DNA of 64,000 nt, from assembly GCA_017415515.1 (NCBI GenBank), contig JAFQGI010000027.1:17440-81439 (forward strand). Reading direction: 5' to 3'. Source of the DNA: Clostridia bacterium. Lineage in GTDB: Bacteria > Bacillota > Clostridia > Oscillospirales > Acutalibacteraceae. The notes beneath the pieces were generated by a model. The model was not told the origin of the DNA and searched no databases. It was given only the letters and a program-made list of their open reading frames with translations. Below, piece by piece: positions 34,816 through 44,031 of the stretch (the stretch's first letter is position 1; the number at the start of each line of letters is the position of its first letter). The position numbers were made by a program, and so were the translations under genes.

Positions 34816-35712
34816 ATGCTGAAAAGAGATATCGTGAAAAGCTTTATCATCGACCTGCTGTTCATCACGGTGGGCAGCGTCTGCTACGCGGTGGCCATCG
34901 GCATGTTCAGTGCCCCCAACAACATCGCCCCCGGCGGTCTGACCGGTATTGCCACGTTGCTCAATCACCTGTTTGACTGGATTCCCATCGGTACCGCCAC
35001 CATCGTGATGAACGTGCCGTTGCTCATCGTTTCCTGGTTTGTGCTGAGCAAGTCTATGGTGCTGCGCACGCTGTGCGGCATCGTCATTTCCAGCGTGCTG
35101 ACCGACGTGGTGTCCCCCTATGTGGACGAGTTGTTTTTGAGCCGCATTGTGGTAGAAAACGGCAAGGATCCGCTGCTGGTGTGCATCTTCGGCGGTGCGT
35201 TGCTGGGCTTGGGCGTGGGTCTGATCCTCCGCCGAGGCGGCACCACCGGCGGCAGTGAGGTCATCTCCCGTCTGTTGGAGAAAAAATATCCCCACATGTC
35301 GGTGGGCACCCTGATCCTCGGCGTGGACGCCATTGTCATCACCCTGTCCGCCATCGTCTACGGTCAGATCGAAAACGCCTTGTATGCGGTGGTGTTCGTG
35401 TTTGTGGGCTCCCAGATCATCGACCGCGTGGTATACGGCGGTCGCAGCGGCAAGATGATCATGATCATGTCCAAAAAGCAGCCGGAGATCACCCAGGCCA
35501 TCATGACCAAGGTCAATCGCGGCGTCACCCTGCTGAAATCCCAGGGTGGCTATTCCGGTCAGGATCAGAACACCATGCTGGTGGCTGTCCGCAAGGACGA
35601 GGTGTATCGCCTGCGTAAAACGGTGTTTGACATCGACCCCGATGCCTTCCTGATGATGCTCACCACCGACGAGGTGCGTGGCCTCGGCTTCCTCCACCCC
35701 TACGAGGATTGA
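34816..35712 (+). CDS. YitT family membrane protein
   Basis: 298 aa. Five or six hydrophobic helices (DUF161 repeats, APGGLTGIATLLNHLF and RRGGTTGGSEVISRLLEKKY) followed by a cytoplasmic DUF2179 domain (about 215-298, GKMIMIMSKKQPEITQAIMTK...LMMLTTDEVRGLGF). Function unknown in most bacteria. ATG 34816 is favoured (7 bp after GGAGG); ATG 34810 overlaps the mrnC stop. Confidence 0.93.
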   Translation: MLKRDIVKSFIIDLLFITVGSVCYAVAIGMFSAPNNIAPGGLTGIATLLNHLFDWIPIGTATIVMNVPLLIVSWFVLSKSMVLRTLCGIVISSVLTDVVSPYVDELFLSRIVVENGKDPLLVCIFGGALLGLGVGLILRRGGTTGGSEVISRLLEKKYPHMSVGTLILGVDAIVITLSAIVYGQIENALYAVVFVFVGSQIIDRVVYGGRSGKMIMIMSKKQPEITQAIMTKVNRGVTLLKSQGGYSGQDQNTMLVAVRKDEVYRLRKTVFDIDPDAFLMMLTTDEVRGLGFLHPYED

Positions 35713-35722
35713 TAAACGAACG

Positions 35723-35762
35723 AAAGAGCCTGTGCAACCAATGTTGCACAGGCTCTTTTTTT
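35723..35762. terminator. Bidirectional terminator
   Basis: AAAGAGCCTGTGCAAC / GTTGCACAGGCTCTTTTTTT between the convergent YitT and CNNM genes. Confidence 0.95.
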
Positions 35763-35765
35763 GTT

Positions 35766-37019
35766 TTATTCTTCGGTTTCTTCCGCTTTCCACACGCGGA
35801 TCTGGTCGGGGCGGGTGATTTCCACCTGCAAGACCTCCACCGACAAGCCGTCGGCGGTAAAGGTGTCCCCCACCGCGGGAATACGGCCGGTGGCCTCCAT
35901 CACCCAGCCGCTGACGGTGGTGGCGTCGCACTCCGTCTCGGTGTCGAAATACTCCATTAGGTCGATAAGCTCGGTGGAGCACAGCACCACCGCACTGCCG
36001 TCCGGCTGAGGGATGATGTTGCGGATCACGTCGTCGTGCTCGTCCCAGATCTCGCCCACCAGCTCCTCCAAAATGTCCTCCATGGTGACGATGCCCAGCG
36101 TGCCGCCGTACTCGTCCGCCACGATGGCGATGTGAGACTGCTCCGCCTGCAACTGTTTGAGCAACAGGCGAATCTTCATGGTGGGGGGGATAAACACCGC
36201 GTCCTTCATCAGGTCGGTGGGGGTGGGTTTTTCACCGGCTCGCTTGTAATAATCCTTGTGATACACCACGCCCACAATATGGTCGATGGACTCCTCATAC
36301 ACCGGCAAACGGGAGAAGCCGGTTTCAAGGAAGGCCTGCGCCAGCTCCTTAGAGGTGGCGTCGGCGGAAATCGCCGCCACGTCCACGCGGGGGATGAGAA
36401 TGTCCACCGCCTCACGGTCGTTAAAGGCGATGACCTGACGGATCATCTCGCTCTCCTGCTCGCCCAAGGTGCCGTCCTCCTCCGCCTCGTCCACCATGGT
36501 GAGCACCTCCTCCTCGGTGACCACATCCTCACCCTTGGTCTTGAAAACAAGGCGCAACAACCACTTCCAACCGGAAAACACCCAGTTGATGGGGGTCAAC
36601 ACCCACGTAACGACCCGCAACACGGGGGCGGTGGCCATCACAAAGCCGTCGGCGTATTGCTTAGCCAAGCTTTTGGGGGAGATCTCGCCGAAGATCAGCA
36701 CCGCCACGGTGGTGACGATGGTGGAAACGGTGGCGGCCAGATTCTCACTGTGGATGATCAGATCCGCAAAGAACATGGTCGCCAAGGTGGTCAGGGCGAT
36801 GTTGACGATGTTGTTGCCCACCAGAATGGTGGACAGCAGGCGGTCGTAGTCGTCCGCCAGATCCAGCACCAGCCGTGCCCGCTTGTTGCCGTTTTCCGCC
36901 AAACCCTTCATCCGAATGCGGTTGAAGGTGGAGAAAGCGGTCTCGGTGGCAGAGAAATAGGCAGACAGCGCCAGCAAAATCAGCATAAATAACAACGTTC
37001 GTATACTATCCGGGTCCAT
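35766..37019 (-). CDS. CNNM/CorC-HlyC family transporter with CBS pair
   Basis: 417 aa. DUF21/CNNM membrane domain (about 1-190, four hydrophobic segments; [32 protein letters not shown]), a CBS pair (about 205-330, [52 protein letters not shown]) and a C-terminal CorC/HlyC domain. The family includes Mg2+/Na+ transporters; the old name hemolysin is not informative. Monocistronic, TATAAT near 37071 on the minus strand. Confidence 0.93.
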   Translation of the reverse strand: MDPDSIRTLLFMLILLALSAYFSATETAFSTFNRIRMKGLAENGNKRARLVLDLADDYDRLLSTILVGNNIVNIALTTLATMFFADLIIHSENLAATVSTIVTTVAVLIFGEISPKSLAKQYADGFVMATAPVLRVVTWVLTPINWVFSGWKWLLRLVFKTKGEDVVTEEEVLTMVDEAEEDGTLGEQESEMIRQVIAFNDREAVDILIPRVDVAAISADATSKELAQAFLETGFSRLPVYEESIDHIVGVVYHKDYYKRAGEKPTPTDLMKDAVFIPPTMKIRLLLKQLQAEQSHIAIVADEYGGTLGIVTMEDILEELVGEIWDEHDDVIRNIIPQPDGSAVVLCSTELIDLMEYFDTETECDATTVSGWVMEATGRIPAVGDTFTADGLSVEVLQVEITRPDQIRVWKAEETEE

Positions 37020-37156
37020 TTGTGTTGTTCCAACTCCTTATTTGATTAAAATAGGACTCACTGGCACACATTATAGCAGAAAATGCAAAAAAGTCCAGCA
37101 TTATTTGCATATCCGCCCCCGACGCAGGCAGAATAACCGTGAAAAGGGGTGCTTTT

Positions 37157-37522
37157 GTGAACGTTTGGATGATTGGTAAGGCGTTTTTGGTGGGTGGCGG
37201 CATCTGCGTGGTGGGACAACTGCTCATCGACTATACCCAGCTGACCCCTGCGCGAATTTTGGTGGGGTTCGTGGTGGCGGGGGTGGCGCTCACCGCCATC
37301 GGGGTGTATGACCCGCTGGTGGAATGGGCGGGGTGCGGCGGCACCATCCCGCTGACCGGGTTTGGCTATGCCTTGGCGCAGGGTGTGAAAGAAGCGGTGG
37401 CGGAGAAGGGGCTGATGGGTGCCATCACCGGCGGACTGACCGCCACCGCGGCAGGAGTCACCACCGCGGTGACGCTGGGACTGATTGCGGCTCTGGTGGG
37501 AAAGAGTGGGGACAAGACGTGA
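37157..37522 (+). CDS. spoVAE: Stage V sporulation protein AE
   Basis: 121 aa, three or four hydrophobic helices, with the SpoVAE motifs GGICVVGQLLIDYTQLTPARILV and GCGGTIPLTGFGYALAQGVKEAV. Part of the channel that moves Ca-dipicolinate into the forespore. GTG 37157 is chosen (AAAAGGGG is 6 bp upstream) over GTG 37139. spoVAC and spoVAD, normally adjacent, are not here, so it is detached from its operon. Confidence 0.92.
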   Translation: MNVWMIGKAFLVGGGICVVGQLLIDYTQLTPARILVGFVVAGVALTAIGVYDPLVEWAGCGGTIPLTGFGYALAQGVKEAVAEKGLMGAITGGLTATAAGVTTAVTLGLIAALVGKSGDKT

Positions 37523-37558
37523 GGATGTGCCGTAACTTCGCAGGACGTACCACTTCTC

Positions 37559-37687
37559 GGCTCCCCTTGTCAGGGGAGCTGTCGAGTCGCTTGCGACGAG
37601 ACTGAGGGGTAGTCAAAGTTAGCACAAATCTAAACTACCCCTCCGTCATTTGCTTCGCAAATGCCACCTCCCCTGACAAGGGGAGGC
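37559..37687. repeat. Family A repeat without cargo
   Basis: Outer hairpin GGCTCCCCTTGTCAGGGGAG, inner stem GAGTCGC/GCGACGAG, box ACTGAGGGGTAGT; right end ACTACCCCTCCGTCA, stem TTTGC/GCAAA, CCTCCCCTGACAAGGGGAGG. Confidence 0.85.
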
Positions 37688-37726
37688 AAGACGGGTTTGT
37701 GCGCACAAACAAAAAAGCAACGGAGA

Positions 37727-37762
37727 AAGCCGATGCAACGAGAGTTGCATCGGCTGTTTTGT
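37727..37762 (+). terminator. Terminator-like hairpin with conserved 3' flank
   Basis: GCCGATGCAAC / GTTGCATCGGC followed by TGTTTTGTTGTCTCGCAAC. The 3' flank recurs after the tsaD terminator (27975-27992, minus strand). Confidence 0.7.
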
Positions 37763-38111
37763 TGTCTCGCAACAACAAAGTAAAGCATTGTTCGTTGGCA
37801 CAATCTGTTTCGGTATCAGTATAGCAGGTTTATTCGTTCAGTCGACACGCACAGAATGTCAATCGAAAATTTGTGTAGGAGAACAAAAAGGCTTCGCACG
37901 TATCCCTCCACCGCCTAACGGCGGTCCCCCTCCCTTTAGGCAAGGGAGGTTTTTTCCTCTGTCAACCTGTGCGCACAAACAAATATCCCCCCGCATGGGG
38001 GGTATTTCATTTACAGGCATAGCCCGTCCGGTAAGAACGGACGACCGATGGTCGCCCCTACAAGCCCTATCCAAGGTGTGATAGAACAAAGCCTCCTTTG
38101 TGTAAAGGGAG
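37763..38111. other. Repeat debris between spoVAE and the XRE remnant
   Basis: No gene is supported. It holds a TGTCTCGCAACAACAAAG motif (37769), part of a family B/A end (37905-37949: stem ACCGCC/GGCGGT, hairpin CCCTTTAGGCAAGGG), a family C-like fragment (about 38016-38065) and half a family A end (38089-38114). Open frames here are repeat-encoded. Confidence 0.6.
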
Positions 38112-38267
38112 GTGGCTGACCGCTTGCAGTTGGTAGGCTTGGATGTAGACAAAAATGCCGTGCAACGCATTGAGAGCGGCAAACGATTTGTAACAGATAT
38201 CGAGTTATTGGGGTTTGCTCACGTTTTTGAGACTGCGGTGGACGAGCTGTTAAAAGGTGCGCAATAA
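38112..38267 (+). pseudogene. Remnant of an XRE-family HTH regulator
   Basis: 51 codons ending in TAA: LQLVGLDVDKNAVQRIESGK, then RFVTDIELLGFAHVFETAVDELLKG. This is the second half of a Cro/C1-type helix-turn-helix (recognition helix region and last helix). The first helices are missing, and the reading frame joins a family A repeat end exactly at GGAGGTGGC. The GTG at 38112 belongs to the repeat. Probably non-functional; it shows that a repeat insertion or deletion destroyed a regulator gene. Confidence 0.7.
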
Positions 38268-38281
38268 TTTTCGGGAAGATC

Positions 38282-38354
38282 GTAGGGGAGGGCCTCTGTG
38301 CCCTCCCGCCAATCTGTGCAGATTTTACGGGAGGGGATGGAACCCCTCCCCTAC
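38282..38354. repeat. Family C repeat
   Basis: GTAGGGGAGGGCCTCTGTG ... GAACCCCTCCCCTAC, with internal CCCTCCCG/CGGGAGGG pairing. Near-identical to 54848-54919. Confidence 0.85.
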
Positions 38355-38377
38355 ATTACTAAATAAGCATCCTACGC

Positions 38378-38414
38378 AAAAAAGAGCAACGGAAACGATT
38401 TCCGTTGCTCTTTC
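38378..38414. terminator. Terminator of the pyrimidine phosphorylase gene
   Basis: AAAGAGCAACGGAAA / TTTCCGTTGCTCTTT, perfect 15-bp stem. Confidence 0.93.
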
Positions 38415-38417
38415 TCT

Positions 38418-39716
38418 TTATCGCACAACCGTGTAAATCAGTTCCTGCGGGGCAGGGGCGTCGGCGGCTATGGTGACCGCGTCCAGATAAGCCTTCTTGG
38501 CCCCCTCCACGGCACCCTCACGGTTGGTATACAGCACCGCAATCGGCTCGCCTGCCGTGACGGCGTCGCCGGTCTTTTTCAGCAGGCGGATACCGGCGGC
38601 AAAGTCGATGGCCTCCTCCTTGGTGGCGCGGCCTGCGCCCAGCGCCACACCCACGATGCCGATGCGCTCGGCGTCCATGGCGGCGATATAGCCGTCGGCG
38701 GGGGCGCACACCTCATAGGCAGGGGCGGCAGGGAAGCGGGAAAGGTCACGCAGATAGTCCGCGTCGCCGCCCTGGGCGGCAATCCAACGGCAGAGCTGCT
38801 CGAAAGCCGCACCGCTGTCCACCGCCTCGGTGACGCGGGCGGCGGCTTCTTCGGGACTCCAGCCCTGACACAGACACAGCATCTCGGTAGCCAGCGCCTC
38901 GCACAGGCTGCGCAGGCGACGATCGCCGCCACCCTGCAGGATCTCCACCGCCTCCATCACCTCAATGGCGTTGCCCACGGCACTGCCCAGGGGAATGTCC
39001 ATATTGGTCACCAATGCGGCGGCCTGACGACCGCAGGCGGCGGCAATATCCACCATCTGACGAGCCAGCGCTTCGCCGTCCTCACGGGTTTTCATAAAGG
39101 CGCCGCTACCCACCTTGACATCCAAGACGATGGAGTGGGAGCCTGCCGCCAACTTCTTGCTCATAATGCTGGAAGCGATCAGCGGCACGCTGTCCACCGT
39201 GGCGGTGACGTCACGCAGGGCGTACAGCTTCTTATCCGCAGGGGCGAGGTCGCCGGACTGACCGATGACCGCCACGCCCACCTGCTCCACCTGAGCGAGA
39301 AACGCCTCGGCAGACAGCTCGGTCTGAAAGCCGGGGATGGACTCCAACTTGTCCACCGTGCCACCGGTGTGACCCAAGCCACGGCCGGACATCTTGGCCA
39401 ATTTGCCGCCCAACGCGGAGACGATGGGAGCCACAATGAGACTGGTCTTGTCCCCCACGCCGCCGGTGGAATGCTTATCCACCGACAGGGTGCCGAAGCA
39501 GGACAGATCCACCGTATCGCCGGAATGCATCATGGCATCGGTGAGGGTGGCGGTCTCGGCGGGGGTCATGCCGTTGAGGCACACCGCCATGGCAAAGGCC
39601 GCCATCTGATAATCCGGCACACTGCCGTCGGTATAGCCCGCAATGAGGAAGCGGATCTCCTCCTCGGTCAGCTCCTCCGCCATCCGCTTGCGGCGAATGA
39701 TATCATAGACACGCAT
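38418..39716 (-). CDS. pdp: Pyrimidine-nucleoside phosphorylase
   Basis: 432 aa, thymidine/pyrimidine phosphorylase family; splits thymidine, uridine and deoxyuridine with phosphate for salvage. The signature block SGRGLGHTGGTVDKLESIPG is present, with phosphate-site KHSTGGVGDKTSL and catalytic DVKVGSGAFM. N-terminal alpha domain MRVYDIIRRKRMAEELT. ATG 39716 is 7 bp after GAGGTG. Monocistronic with its own promoter and terminator; other salvage genes are absent nearby. Confidence 0.94.
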   Translation of the reverse strand: MRVYDIIRRKRMAEELTEEEIRFLIAGYTDGSVPDYQMAAFAMAVCLNGMTPAETATLTDAMMHSGDTVDLSCFGTLSVDKHSTGGVGDKTSLIVAPIVSALGGKLAKMSGRGLGHTGGTVDKLESIPGFQTELSAEAFLAQVEQVGVAVIGQSGDLAPADKKLYALRDVTATVDSVPLIASSIMSKKLAAGSHSIVLDVKVGSGAFMKTREDGEALARQMVDIAAACGRQAAALVTNMDIPLGSAVGNAIEVMEAVEILQGGGDRRLRSLCEALATEMLCLCQGWSPEEAAARVTEAVDSGAAFEQLCRWIAAQGGDADYLRDLSRFPAAPAYEVCAPADGYIAAMDAERIGIVGVALGAGRATKEEAIDFAAGIRLLKKTGDAVTAGEPIAVLYTNREGAVEGAKKAYLDAVTIAADAPAPQELIYTVVR

Positions 39717-39746
39717 AGTGTAACACCTCATTTCTACTGTATCCTC

Positions 39747-39775
39747 ATTTTAACACAGTCGTCCCCGTTTGTAAA
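39747..39775 (-). promoter_or_regulatory. Promoter of the pyrimidine phosphorylase gene
   Basis: On the minus strand: TTTACA, 17-bp spacer, TAAAAT. Confidence 0.75.
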
Positions 39776-39977
39776 TGAAATTTTCTGTTTCCCAATGCGT
39801 CCTTCTCGACAAAATGCGGCGGTTTTTGAAAGGGTTTCGGTGTAATATAGCCCTTGGCACAGGGAAAATAAAATTCTCCCGCACCATCGACAAAAAACGG
39901 TGGATATTTCCTTTTTGATGTGATACAATAACAACCGTAACGCAAATCCCCCCAACAACGATGCGGAGGAATGGAAA

Positions 39978-40484
39978 ATGAACGGTTTGGTAAATTGGTT
40001 TATAGACACCCTGGGCGGCATCCCCGGTGAGTGGGTTGCCTTTATTATTTCCATGGTGCCGATTTTGGAATTGCGCGGCGGTCTGCTGGCCGCCTCCTTG
40101 ATGGGCGTGGATATTCTCACCGCCGTGCCCATCTGCATCATCGGCAATCTTATCCCCGTCCCCTTTATCCTGTGGTTCATCACCCCCCTCTTCTCCTGGC
40201 TGAAAAAGACCCGCCTGTTCCGCCCCATGGTGGAAAAGCTGGAGGCCAAAGCCATGGGCAAGCAGGATAGATTGGAAAAAGGCTATTTCTGGGGCTTGAC
40301 GCTGTTCGTGGGCATTCCGTTGCCCGGCACCGGCGCATGGACCGGCTCGCTGCTGGCCGCCCTACTGGACATCCCCTTCAAAAAATCCTTCCCCGCCGTC
40401 CTGCTGGGCATTCTCATCGCCACGGTGATCATGTCCGCCATTTCCTACGGCTTGCTGGGAAGCATTCTTGCGCTGTTCGCCTGA
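39978..40484 (+). CDS. Small multi-drug export protein (COG2426 type)
   Basis: 168 aa membrane protein. Characteristic motifs MVPILELRGGLLAASLMGVD (two-thirds of the family share an E-x-R-G-x-x-P-like loop) and FVGIPLPGTGAWTGSLLAALLDIPFKKSFPAVLLG; about four hydrophobic segments. The name comes from an old annotation; transport has not been well shown for the family. SD GGAGGAATGG precedes the ATG. Confidence 0.85.
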   Translation: MNGLVNWFIDTLGGIPGEWVAFIISMVPILELRGGLLAASLMGVDILTAVPICIIGNLIPVPFILWFITPLFSWLKKTRLFRPMVEKLEAKAMGKQDRLEKGYFWGLTLFVGIPLPGTGAWTGSLLAALLDIPFKKSFPAVLLGILIATVIMSAISYGLLGSILALFA

Positions 40485-40586
40485 TACACGCATAGCGGAA
40501 AGCCTGCCTTTCTGATGGGGTTCTGTTCTATTTGAAGCAAAGGACACATATATATCCATCAGTCAAAGGAAAGGAATGACACCGCT

Positions 40587-41516
40587 ATGGAGAAACTGTA
40601 TCTTCCCGAAGGAGATCTCATCGACACCCCCGAAAATCAGGCCGCCACCGCCAGCCTCACCGCCCTGATGCAGGCCCAATCCGAAGGCCGTCTGCTGGAG
40701 GGGCGGGCCGTCCGCTGTGACGTGGATCACAATCTATACGTGAAGCTGCCCTGTGGCGAAGGGATCATCCCCCACCGTGAGGGTGCCTTGGGCATCGCCG
40801 AAGGCACCACCAAGGATATTGTGCTGATCACACGGGTGAACAAGCCGGTGTGCTTCACCGTCATCGGGTTTGAGCACACCGACACCGGCTGTCGCCCCGT
40901 GCTGTCCCGCCGCATCGCCCAACAGCGGTGCCGGGAGGAGTTTTTGGACCATCTGCAACTGGGGGACATTATCCCCGCCAGAATCACCCGCCTGGAAACC
41001 TTCGGCGCCTTTTGCGACATCGGGTGCGGGCTGCCTGCCCTTCTCCCCATCGCCGATATTTCGGTAAGCCGCATTCTCCACCCCTCCGACCGCCTGCGGG
41101 TGGGCATGGAGATCTTGGGCGTGGTTTCCTCGCTGGAAAACGACCGCATCTGCCTTTCCCACCGAGAGCTGCTGGGCACCTGGGAAGAAAACGCATCCCG
41201 CTTTCACGTGGGGGAAACGGTGGCGGGCATCGTCCGCTCGGTGGAGCCCTACGGCATCTTTGTGGAGCTGTCCCCCAATTTGGCGGGACTGGCCGAGCCC
41301 CATCCCGGTGTGCGGGTGGGTCAGCAGGCGGCGGTGTATATCAAGAGCGTTCAGCCGGAGAAGCTGAAGATCAAGCTGGCGCTCATCGACGCCCAAGACA
41401 GCGACCAGCCCCCTGCACCGCCGGAATATTTCATCACCGACGGCCCCCTCACCCATTGGCGCTATTCCCCCGAGGGTTGCCATCGGGTCATCGAGCGGCA
41501 TTTCGAAAGAGTGTAA
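40587..41516 (+). CDS. S1 RNA-binding domain protein, 309 aa
   Basis: Three S1-type segments: about 40-105 (weak; EGRAVRCDVDHNLYVKLPCGEGIIPHREG), about 125-195 (GDIIPARITRLETFGAFCDI...LLPIADIS) and about 205-275 (GETVAGIVRSVEPYGIFVEL). Resembles the short S1-like proteins of Clostridia, which are annotated as 30S ribosomal protein S1 or RNA-binding proteins; it is too short to be a full-length S1. It ends at a terminator. RNA substrate unknown. Confidence 0.85.
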   Translation: MEKLYLPEGDLIDTPENQAATASLTALMQAQSEGRLLEGRAVRCDVDHNLYVKLPCGEGIIPHREGALGIAEGTTKDIVLITRVNKPVCFTVIGFEHTDTGCRPVLSRRIAQQRCREEFLDHLQLGDIIPARITRLETFGAFCDIGCGLPALLPIADISVSRILHPSDRLRVGMEILGVVSSLENDRICLSHRELLGTWEENASRFHVGETVAGIVRSVEPYGIFVELSPNLAGLAEPHPGVRVGQQAAVYIKSVQPEKLKIKLALIDAQDSDQPPAPPEYFITDGPLTHWRYSPEGCHRVIERHFERV

Positions 41517-41530
41517 AAGAAAACCGAGAA

Positions 41531-41567
41531 AAAGTCCCCGAAGGGTTGCATTCCCTTCGGGGATTTT
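41531..41567 (+). terminator. Terminator
   Basis: GTCCCCGAAGGG / CCCTTCGGGGATTTT. A TATAAT for the next gene lies at 41570-41575. Confidence 0.85.
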
Positions 41568-41607
41568 GCTATAATAAGCTTACACGCTCGGAAAGGAGGA
41601 AGCGGAT

Positions 41608-43236
41608 ATGCGAAAGCGATGGCTCTGTGGGCTGTTGGCGGTTTGTTTGGTCGCCACCTGCCTGTGCGGCTGCAAGAAAAAGCAGAAAGACGACGGCAGC
41701 GGCGGCGGATTCCGCTTCCCCATCGCCGCCGAGCCCACCATGCTAGATCCCCAAATGGCGCAGGACGACAGCGCGGTGACCGCACTGTGCGCCCTCTTCG
41801 AGGGGCTGACCCGTCTGGACAACAGCGGCAAGGCGATCCCTGCCGCCGCCGACTGGACCGTGTCGGGGGATGGGCTGACCTACACTTTCACCCTGCGGGA
41901 ATCCTATTGGAGTCCCAATCCCGTGGAGGGGCAGACCCACCCGTGGGATGAGCCCATCCGCGTGACGGCGGATGACTTTGTGTTTGGCCTGCAACGGGTG
42001 GCCGATCCCGCCACCGGCTCCCCCTTAGCGGCAGAGCTGTATGGCATTCAAAACGCCGAGGCGGTCATCGCCGGCGAAATGCCGGTGGAGGAGCTGGGAA
42101 TACAGGCGATAGACAGCAAACGCCTGACCATCACCCTCACCGCCCCCGACAGCGATTTCCCCGCCCGTTTGGCCACCAGCCCCTTCTTCCCCTGCCATCG
42201 GGCCTTTTTCGCTTACACCGCAGGGCGGTACGGCTTAGAGCCGCAATACGTGCTCTCCAACGGTGCCTTCCGCTTGGCGGCTTGGAACCACGACAAGGAT
42301 CTGCTGCTGTATAAGCACGAAACCTATCACGACGCCGACGCCATCTCCCCCGCCGCGGTGCGGTTTGTCATCGGAGTGGAGGATCCCGTGGCCGCCCTCA
42401 AAGAGGGCGACCTTTCCGCCGCCCCCCTGTCGGCGACGCAGGCAGCCGACGCTGACGGCATCCGCACCACCAAACTGGACGATGCCGCCCGCTATCTGTG
42501 GTTTAACACCAACAAATACCCCCTCTACCCCGTAGAAATGCGGCAAGCGTTGCGTGACAGCATCCAATGGGGCAGCGTGGACGCCTACTTAAAACAATCC
42601 GGCGAGGCGGTGGCCACCGCCTATACGCCCCCTGCCGCCTCCCGCCGAGGGGATGCCACCCTCAACCGTGTCACCGACGCCGACGCCGCCGTAGCCGCAC
42701 TGCAAAAGGGCATCGACGCACTCAACCGTGGCGGTGCCACCGTCACCAACCCCGCCCAGCTAAAAATCGAGGTGCTGGCGTCCGAGGACCCGGTCAGCGC
42801 CGATCTGGCACGGTATATTCTGCAATCCTGGCAAAAGAACTTGGGGCTGACCTTCACCCTGACGCTGGTCAGCGAGACGGAATTGGCCAAGCGGGTGAAA
42901 AGCGGCAACTATCAGGTGGCTCTCTACACCCACACCCCCTCCGGATTGACGGCGGCGGAAAACCTGAGTCTGTTCGCCTCCACCGCCCCCGATAATTTCT
43001 CCCGCCTGAAAGCCGACGCCATCGACGACGCCATCCTCGCGGCCCGACAGGGCGGCAACGACGCCGTGACGGCGCTGGAACAAGCCCTGTGGGAGGCCTG
43101 CCCCGCCATCCCCATCAGCTTCCCCTGCCGCTATTACGGCTTTGCGAATAACACCGCCGACATCGTGGCCCGCCCCTTTGGCGGCGGACGGTATCAAGGT
43201 CCGCTGGATTTCCGCAGCGCGAAACAGTACGATTAA
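41608..43236 (+). CDS. Peptide/nickel-type substrate-binding lipoprotein
   Basis: 542 aa, SBP family 5 (OppA/DppA). Lipobox LCGC (Cys22 region), then FPIAAEPTMLDPQMAQDDSAVTALCALFEGLTRLD, the usual N-terminal block, and WSPNPVEGQTHPWDEPIRVTADDFVFGLQRV. It binds oligopeptides outside the cell for ABC uptake. No opp permease or ATPase genes are next to it: it has its own promoter-like TATAAT and terminator, so it must share a transporter encoded elsewhere or act in sensing. Confidence 0.92.
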   Translation: MRKRWLCGLLAVCLVATCLCGCKKKQKDDGSGGGFRFPIAAEPTMLDPQMAQDDSAVTALCALFEGLTRLDNSGKAIPAAADWTVSGDGLTYTFTLRESYWSPNPVEGQTHPWDEPIRVTADDFVFGLQRVADPATGSPLAAELYGIQNAEAVIAGEMPVEELGIQAIDSKRLTITLTAPDSDFPARLATSPFFPCHRAFFAYTAGRYGLEPQYVLSNGAFRLAAWNHDKDLLLYKHETYHDADAISPAAVRFVIGVEDPVAALKEGDLSAAPLSATQAADADGIRTTKLDDAARYLWFNTNKYPLYPVEMRQALRDSIQWGSVDAYLKQSGEAVATAYTPPAASRRGDATLNRVTDADAAVAALQKGIDALNRGGATVTNPAQLKIEVLASEDPVSADLARYILQSWQKNLGLTFTLTLVSETELAKRVKSGNYQVALYTHTPSGLTAAENLSLFASTAPDNFSRLKADAIDDAILAARQGGNDAVTALEQALWEACPAIPISFPCRYYGFANNTADIVARPFGGGRYQGPLDFRSAKQYD

Positions 43237-43239
43237 AAA

Positions 43240-43273
43240 AAGAAGGTTTGGCAAATGCCAAACCTTCTTTTTG
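43240..43273. terminator. Bidirectional terminator
   Basis: AAGAAGGTTTGGC / GCCAAACCTTCTTTTT between convergent genes. Confidence 0.95.
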
Positions 43274-43278
43274 TTTGT

Positions 43279-44031
43279 TTACAGCACCTTGGATAGGAAC
43301 TCCTGCAAGCGGGGATGCTTGGGGTGGTCAAACACCTCTTCAGGGGTGCCCTGCTCCACAATATGGCCGCCGTCCATAAACAGCACGCGGGATGCCACCT
43401 CACGAGCAAAGCCCATCTCGTGGGTGACGATGACCATGGTCATGCCCTCGTGAGCCAGCTGTTTGATTAGATCCAGCACCTCCCCCACCATCTCGGGGTC
43501 CAGGGCGGAGGTAGGCTCGTCAAACAAAATCACCTTTGGGTTCATCGCCAAAGCGCGGACAATAGCCACACGCTGCTTTTGACCGCCGGACAGGGTGGAG
43601 GGGTATTTATCCGCCCAATCGTCCAAACCAATGCGTTGCAACAGGCGGTGGGCATTCGCCTCCACCTCCGCCTTGAAAGCGGCACGCTGCTCGCGACCCT
43701 TAATCTTCTTAAGGCCGATGTGCAGAGGCGCCAGCGTGATGTTCTCCAACACCGTTTTGTTGTTAAACAGATTAAACTGCTGGAACACCATGCCCATCTT
43801 CTGACGGTGGAGGTTAATGTCCACCTTCATGTCGGTGAGATCCTCGCCGTCAAAGATGATGGAGCCGGAGGTGGGATCTTCCATACAGTTGAGACACCGC
43901 AGAAAGGTGCTTTTGCCGCTGCCGGAGGGGCCGAGGATAACCACGCGTTCGCCCTCGTGAATGGTCTCGGTGATGTGATCCAGCACCACCAGTTTGCCAT
44001 AGACCTTCGTCAAATCAATTACGTCGATCAC
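43279..44031 (-). CDS. Polar amino-acid ABC transporter ATPase
   Basis: 250 aa, GlnQ/ArtP/HisP type. Walker [10 protein letters not shown], the subfamily-specific [20 protein letters not shown], signature [17 protein letters not shown], Walker [16 protein letters not shown]-loop THEMGFA. It overlaps the permease gene by 17 bp. The tandem ArgR-like boxes upstream of the operon point to arginine or another basic amino acid as substrate, but this is inferred. Confidence 0.95.
   Translation of the reverse strand: MIDVIDLTKVYGKLVVLDHITETIHEGERVVILGPSGSGKSTFLRCLNCMEDPTSGSIIFDGEDLTDMKVDINLHRQKMGMVFQQFNLFNNKTVLENITLAPLHIGLKKIKGREQRAAFKAEVEANAHRLLQRIGLDDWADKYPSTLSGGQKQRVAIVRALAMNPKVILFDEPTSALDPEMVGEVLDLIKQLAHEGMTMVIVTHEMGFAREVASRVLFMDGGHIVEQGTPEEVFDHPKHPRLQEFLSKVL

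Noticed and set aside
37107-37136. GCATA-17-CAGAATAA as a forespore sigma-G promoter for spoVAE
   Set aside because: It would put the transcript start on top of the SD; the -10 match is weak. Expected biologically but not shown by the sequence.
37788-38081. 97-aa ORF downstream of spoVAE
   Set aside because: Most of it is encoded by repeat fragments and it has no SD.
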